DNA of 64,000 nt from Salvator merianae (Eukaryota; Chordata; Lepidosauria; Squamata; Teiidae), in contig QVOM02000119.1 of NCBI GenBank assembly GCA_003586115.2, positions 51,361,428 to 51,425,427 of the forward strand. The letters are read 5' to 3'. The notes under the pieces were generated by a model, which worked only from the letters and a program-made list of their open reading frames with translations, was not told where the DNA came from and ran no database searches. A program made the translations under genes and the position numbers. This document shows, piece by piece, positions 28,801 through 34,800 of the stretch. Positions within the stretch are counted from its first letter, which is position 1. The number at the start of each line of letters is the position of its first letter.

Positions 28801-31800
28801 GTCGGACAAGAGGGACAGTGTAAAATGTTAAGTACGCAAGGCTGAATGCTCTGTTTATTTTGGTATTGAAACATTGAATAAATAATCTGACCTTTATGAA
28901 ATTTTATACAAGAGAAATATGCCAGATAAACTTGGTAACCATTAAATCTTCATATGGGTCCATAGTTATCAGGAGTCTCCTAACATCCAGAGCCTTTTCA
29001 GTTTATAAGACAGCATTGGGCAGAAAGATGACAGACAAATATTCTGATTTTTGTGAAACTCTGAATCTGCCTTAGGCCAAAAACCAGAATAAGTCTTAGG
29101 GTGTTTTCGTACTTTCCATTGTGGAATGTTCGACTCCAGTCATTCCATAGTGGAATTGACCATGCAATGCAGACACTATCCACACTGCATGGCCCTAGTC
29201 TTAAATACAAACAGGATACCAGCATTCACAATGCGAATGCTGTTATCCTGGCCCAATCCTCACCATGACAGCAGCTAGGAGCTGACTCTCGGCTCCTGAT
29301 AAAGCTGTGGAGCACTAATTTGTGCTCCACAGCTAGTTGTCATTGGGAGCAGTGATATGCTGCTCCCAATCACAAGGACTTCCACGAAGTGTGGAAGCAC
29401 TTTGCTAGCAAGCATCCCGGATACTCACTAGTGCAAAGCATGAACAGGCCCTTAAGGACCACTAAATGTGGAGAAAAGATGCATAGGAAGTCATAAGGAA
29501 GACAGCTGTGATCCCCTTCAAGCTGAACAACACTTTCAGGAACAGATTTAAGAGGCACAGAAGGTGGCTGAATTAACATTTTCAATCTACATTAAGGTAC
29601 CATATAGGAAAGTGATGTATTACTATTTAGTGCCCCTCACAAACGTTCAAAGGAGCAAGTTACTTTCCAAGCATTATCTCCTTCCATATCCAACACTGAC
29701 AAGATAGCCAATACCTGCTTTTTCCCCGTCTTGAACTTAAGACCCAATTGCAACTTCTCTTGGAGTAAACCTAGCATCATTAGTACTGGTTCAAGATGGT
29801 ACATTTCCTTCTGTTTGCACCATCTAACAAAAATCTTCCATGTGGTGTTATAGATATGAATCTTGAGTGGTTGCCAGGAAGTTTGGATGGTTTCTATTAC
29901 TAAAACACTCGAATCCAGCTAAGCATTTGGTCACATTCAATGGCCAGACAGTTAGCTTGAGCCAGGACAGATTCACATGTATTAGACCCCTCTATGAAAT
30001 ATTCCTCTTTAGAAGTAGATGACAGAGAGAGAGAGAGAGACTTCCTGACTAGCTTGGGAAACCAAGATGTCCTCTGTTAAAATGAGTTTGTAAGAATCAC
30101 CCAGGCCTGTTCCCTTCTTACTCTCTATACTAAAATGTGAATCAAAGGAGTGGGAAGAAGGTGTAAAGGAGATCCATTGGCCAACAGTAAGAGAAGATCT
30201 CAGTTCCAGTGATTCTTCCTAAATCTTCAATTGGAGGTTGTGGTAAAAACATCCATGTTTGGGAATTCCCACTGGTACTGGATGTGACTGAAGATCTAGA
30301 GAGCTAGAGCCCACTCCTCTGAACCTAGGATTTTCCTGTTCAGGGAGTCTGCCTCCAGATTGTCAACTTACCTGTTGTGTAGTGTTGTGAAAGATGCCTA
30401 TCTGATTGTGTCCTATGGAAAATAAGAAAAAGATTTTACAGTGATTGCCCTCCACCCAGTCTACGTGGATTTTTGCATTATGCTGATGAGGAGGAGGAGA
30501 TGTTTGGAACAAATAAGATAGGGAATACTAAAGTGACAAGATGACAGTATTCAGTTCCAACCAATGCTTTTACAGTCATCTCCTGAAATCACCTCCCTTG
30601 AGTGGTACAGCCTAGACAGTTCCCCCCCCCCCCCGAAGAAAGAGGCATTTGTGAATATGTCTGTGAGAAGTATATCCTCCTGGAGGTTGTTCAGGTCCAC
30701 CTACCAACAAGGTCTGTGATAAACCTGCTTAGGAAGAACGACTTGGAGACATTTTGCTCCAGTTAGGGCCTAGTATGGAAGTAGAAACTTTTGATGGAGG
30801 GTTAAATTAGATTAGAGGGTTAAATTAGATTATGTTTGCCCAAGGCACCAGGTCTATGCATTAAACTGTGACATCCAGAAGACTTGCCAGTTCCCAGAGG
30901 TCTGCTTTGGCTTTTGATGGCAGCTCTGAAGGCTTTAAGGATAATTTTGAACTGAAGCTGGGTACAGTTTTGTTTCCTCCTGAATCTGGTCACTTCTAGA
31001 TGGTGCAACTTCAGCAAGGATACTGCTTGGCTCTTGTGGGCATTAATAAGAAATTCCAGAGATTCTAGATGACAAAAAGATTATTGAAGGCGAAGATGAG
31101 TAGGACTTAGCCTTCTTTTCTGTGTGCCCTGAAGGACTAGTAGCTTTCTTTTTTTATTTCTTCCACAATAATTGAGAGAGACTGCCCATAATCATCTCAG
31201 AAGTTTGCCGTTCTTTCAGGGAAAAACCCCTAAACTTTATATCAGGAGTTGAGGGAGGGGGTGCCTCAGACAAGACACAGGAACTCAAAATAAAATCAGC
31301 CCCCACCTAGCAGCTCTCTGAGAAGCAGAGATGGATTGAAAACAGCACTTTCAATTGTTGCAGCTTTGCCCATTGTCAGCTGCATAGAGAAAAACTGCTG
31401 CCATCAAGAAGGGAGTTTGACCTGTCATGTACAAGTTGTCATTGTTAATGTCCCTGTCACTGTTAATGCATAATTTGTAGAAGTCTTATTTTAGCTTAAG
31501 TTCATCTTTACTGTATTATCTTGACATAGCATCTTATGGTTTTCTAACATATGGACAATAGTTTTAATGGAACCTAACTTTATATTACCACAGGATGTAC
31601 GAAAACAAGATGAAAGATATGGAGGCTGATATTGCCAAAAAAAATCAAGCCATTAGTGACTTCAAAGAGTTGTTACGAAAAGCTAAAGAAAATGAAGAAA
31701 AATATGAAAAACATATTAGAGAATTGAAAGAACAAGTGAGTATTTTGCCAACCATCTACTGTTTGCACTTCAATGGCTAGCTTTTCATATGTTCTGGACA

Positions 31801-34800
31801 TTAGTAGATTGAAATTATTTTACATCAGAATTATTATTAGATTTATTTGTAATAGCCTTTCTAGAATACTAATATTAATACAAAATAATGCATTATAAAA
31901 TTAAGTAGAAAATCCAAAATTCTCATTGTATGAAGAGACACTGAATGGGACTTGTGGCCTGTGACTCATGTCACTAGAAGGCAGTCAAGCAGGTGCTGAC
32001 AGGAACTGCTAATTCCTTGGCCCCCAAGACTCCAGCAAAAAAAACGTTAATAGCCACAGTATCAGTCCTAAAAGTGGCAGACATAGGCTCTTACTCTGGC
32101 ACTGTCTGGGAAGCAGGCCTTTGTTTTCTGTAGGGATCTGGACAACTTAAAACAACCAAAATGAAGTCTTCCTGCTTAGCAGGACTGTATTTTCTGGGTT
32201 TCTCATCTTCTCAGAGCAAGCATGTGTTTTGGGCAGGTTTTTATTAAGAGTTTGTTAGTATTGACTAGTTAGCTGCCTTTATTTGAATTTAAATTTTCCT
32301 TCTCAGAAAGTGTTTGGGGGCAGTCAAACCAAAAGAGAAGGTTTATGAGCAAAATCTTAAAAGGTTTTGTTTTGTTTTTTTGCAAGGGCTCTTCCTCCTT
32401 CTGTAATTCCTCCAAAAATGTCTTAGCTAGAATAGGAAAGGAGCTGGTTTGAACTCTTCTTTCCTCTAAGAGTATTCCTCTAAGAGTTTAAAGAGTATTA
32501 TTTCATTTTCACCTTTCTACCTTTCTCTGGGCGGTACAGGAGAATGAAGATGAAATACCTCATTTACAAGGAGACTAGCAAGAAGTTAATGATGAGCCAC
32601 ACTTTGCCTAGTGTAAAATCTCTCTTTTTTTTTCTTATAAAGATTGAACTATTTAGACGTGTTTCTGAGAGTGCCCAGTCAGAGCAAGGACTTCTCAGAG
32701 AGCTTCAGGTTCTCAGGTAGGAGAAAGAAAAGCATATTTCTGTTACAAATCACATATCAACAACTACACTTTTGTTGCCCTATTTATGTCATTACAGATT
32801 AAACAGTGATCCTTTGGAAGAGGAAAAAACAGAATTAGCTTACCAGCTGAAGGTTTCTCAAGCCCAAAGTGCAGTTAAGGAAGGAGAATGCTTTGTAGCT
32901 GGTAACACTTTAAAATAATTATGTTTTGAGACATTTTATAGTTTGTTTGGTTCCCCAGAAAAGCTGTTACTGAAAGCTGGAATTTTTATCAAAAACTGTG
33001 CTTGATGAGACTTCGGAGTTTTTTGCACAACTGTCTGGACAGACTAAAGATATTGTTCTGTTCCATTTCAGCTGTGTTCTTTAAGGTTAACTCTATTCAT
33101 GTTGGAGGATTATATTTCAACCCCACCCCACCCCAAAAAATTGAAATGCATTGATAGTTTTTATTCCTTCTTGCTCCAATTTATTCTAGAAAATATTGCT
33201 AACCTAATGCCCATGCACTGTCTTGAAACTGATACAAATTAGGGGTGTGCGAAATGCCAATTACATGTTTTTGCAAAATATTTGAAACACCTCTAGCAAA
33301 TTCAGTTGTAGAGCAAGGTGAGCACTTGCCACAACTCATCTTGCTGCCTAATCAATAACATCACATAGGCCCTGCTCCCTCCTGGTGTTGCAAAAGTTGC
33401 AAGGGGCAACTTGGCTAATCTTGAAAAGATAAGGGAACCTAATTAGATGAAACACCAGAAGTCCTAGAGCTTTATATTAGACTGGGAAGTCAAAAAAGGG
33501 AATAGCAAATCACTTTGACATTATTTAAGATGATGACAAGGACATACAGTCATCAGGATTTGTGCTGGATTCAAGGGAATATGTAGGTTTTAAAACATCA
33601 GACTACAGTCAGTATTATTATCCACCTGTAATATAGTTAAGGCTAGCAGAGGAGAAAATATGAAACAGGTAACTACTTTGTAATATTCCATGCTTATCAA
33701 AAGATAAGCGGCGTAATCCACACAAAAGACACTGAATCTAGTTCATCATTCCTTTTAACTACTGTGCTGATGAAAAGGATGCTATTGTCTGTTCCACTTT
33801 GAAACTTGAATTTATTAATTGTACAAATTGTAACACACTATAAAAATCACTGAAGCAGTACACAAATAATTCTAACTGTAGCAAGTAATGTTAACAAATT
33901 TGCACAAATAATGGTATGTACCTGACTGAATGAGAACAGAAAAACAACCAGTTAAGAAAACTGGAAGCATGGATACAGCCAACAAGACAAAGGGAATATG
34001 CCAGCAGTTGAGCCTATCTTTTTGGGGAGAGAGAAGTCCTTTGGTAGCAGACCTTTGCTTACCTGCTGACAACCTCCCAATCTCAAAACAGTTACTTACT
34101 GATAGGAGGACACACAACATGGATGAGGAGACAGGTACAAGACCTTGTCACAAACTCTACCCACACATCTACTCAGGTAATGTCATCAGAGGACCTTATC
34201 ACACAACCCACAATATTAGAGGTACTTTCACCTGCTCTTCCTCTTTCATAGTGCCCTTCAGCACCCTACACTGGGCAAACAGAGGGTAAATAGTCATAAA
34301 TCAGATAGTATACACAAAAACTTGTTGCAAAACATTTCAGTCTTCCATTTTGGACCTCAGAACAGCAATCTTTGAACAAAAAACTACAGAGGAAGATTGG
34401 AAAAAGAAACAGAAGAATTGGAATATATCCACAAACTCCAGTCTATTGACAGGAGGTTAAACAGAGACGATGATTTCCTGGCACACTACACATATTATTA
34501 GTTAACACACCAGCTTCTTGAGGGCTCTCGTGAACTGTTCATCACATCTCGTTTCTAGTCCCCAGACAGCATTACTCTGTATTCCGACACTCTGACTAGC
34601 TTGCACCTCTATTCACACATATAGCCTTAGCAACCATTATTATAGTGAACTTATCACCACACCCATAGTTTTGTATTAACACTGCTGTTCACACACACAG
34701 AGCTTGCCTGGGCACTTTACTCCATGCATCTGATGAAGTAGGCTTAATCTATGAAAGCTCATGCTACCAACTAATTTCTCTCTGTTAAGTCTCTAAGGTA

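Larger units (their letters stand above)
27773..31593. other. CEP290 intron with LINE and hairpin element
   Basis: A 3.8-kb intron containing the minus-strand LINE fragment, the hairpin MITE, an (AG)n tract at 30022-30040, a C-run at about 30624-30634 and unassigned DNA from 30050 to 31450. Confidence 0.65.
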
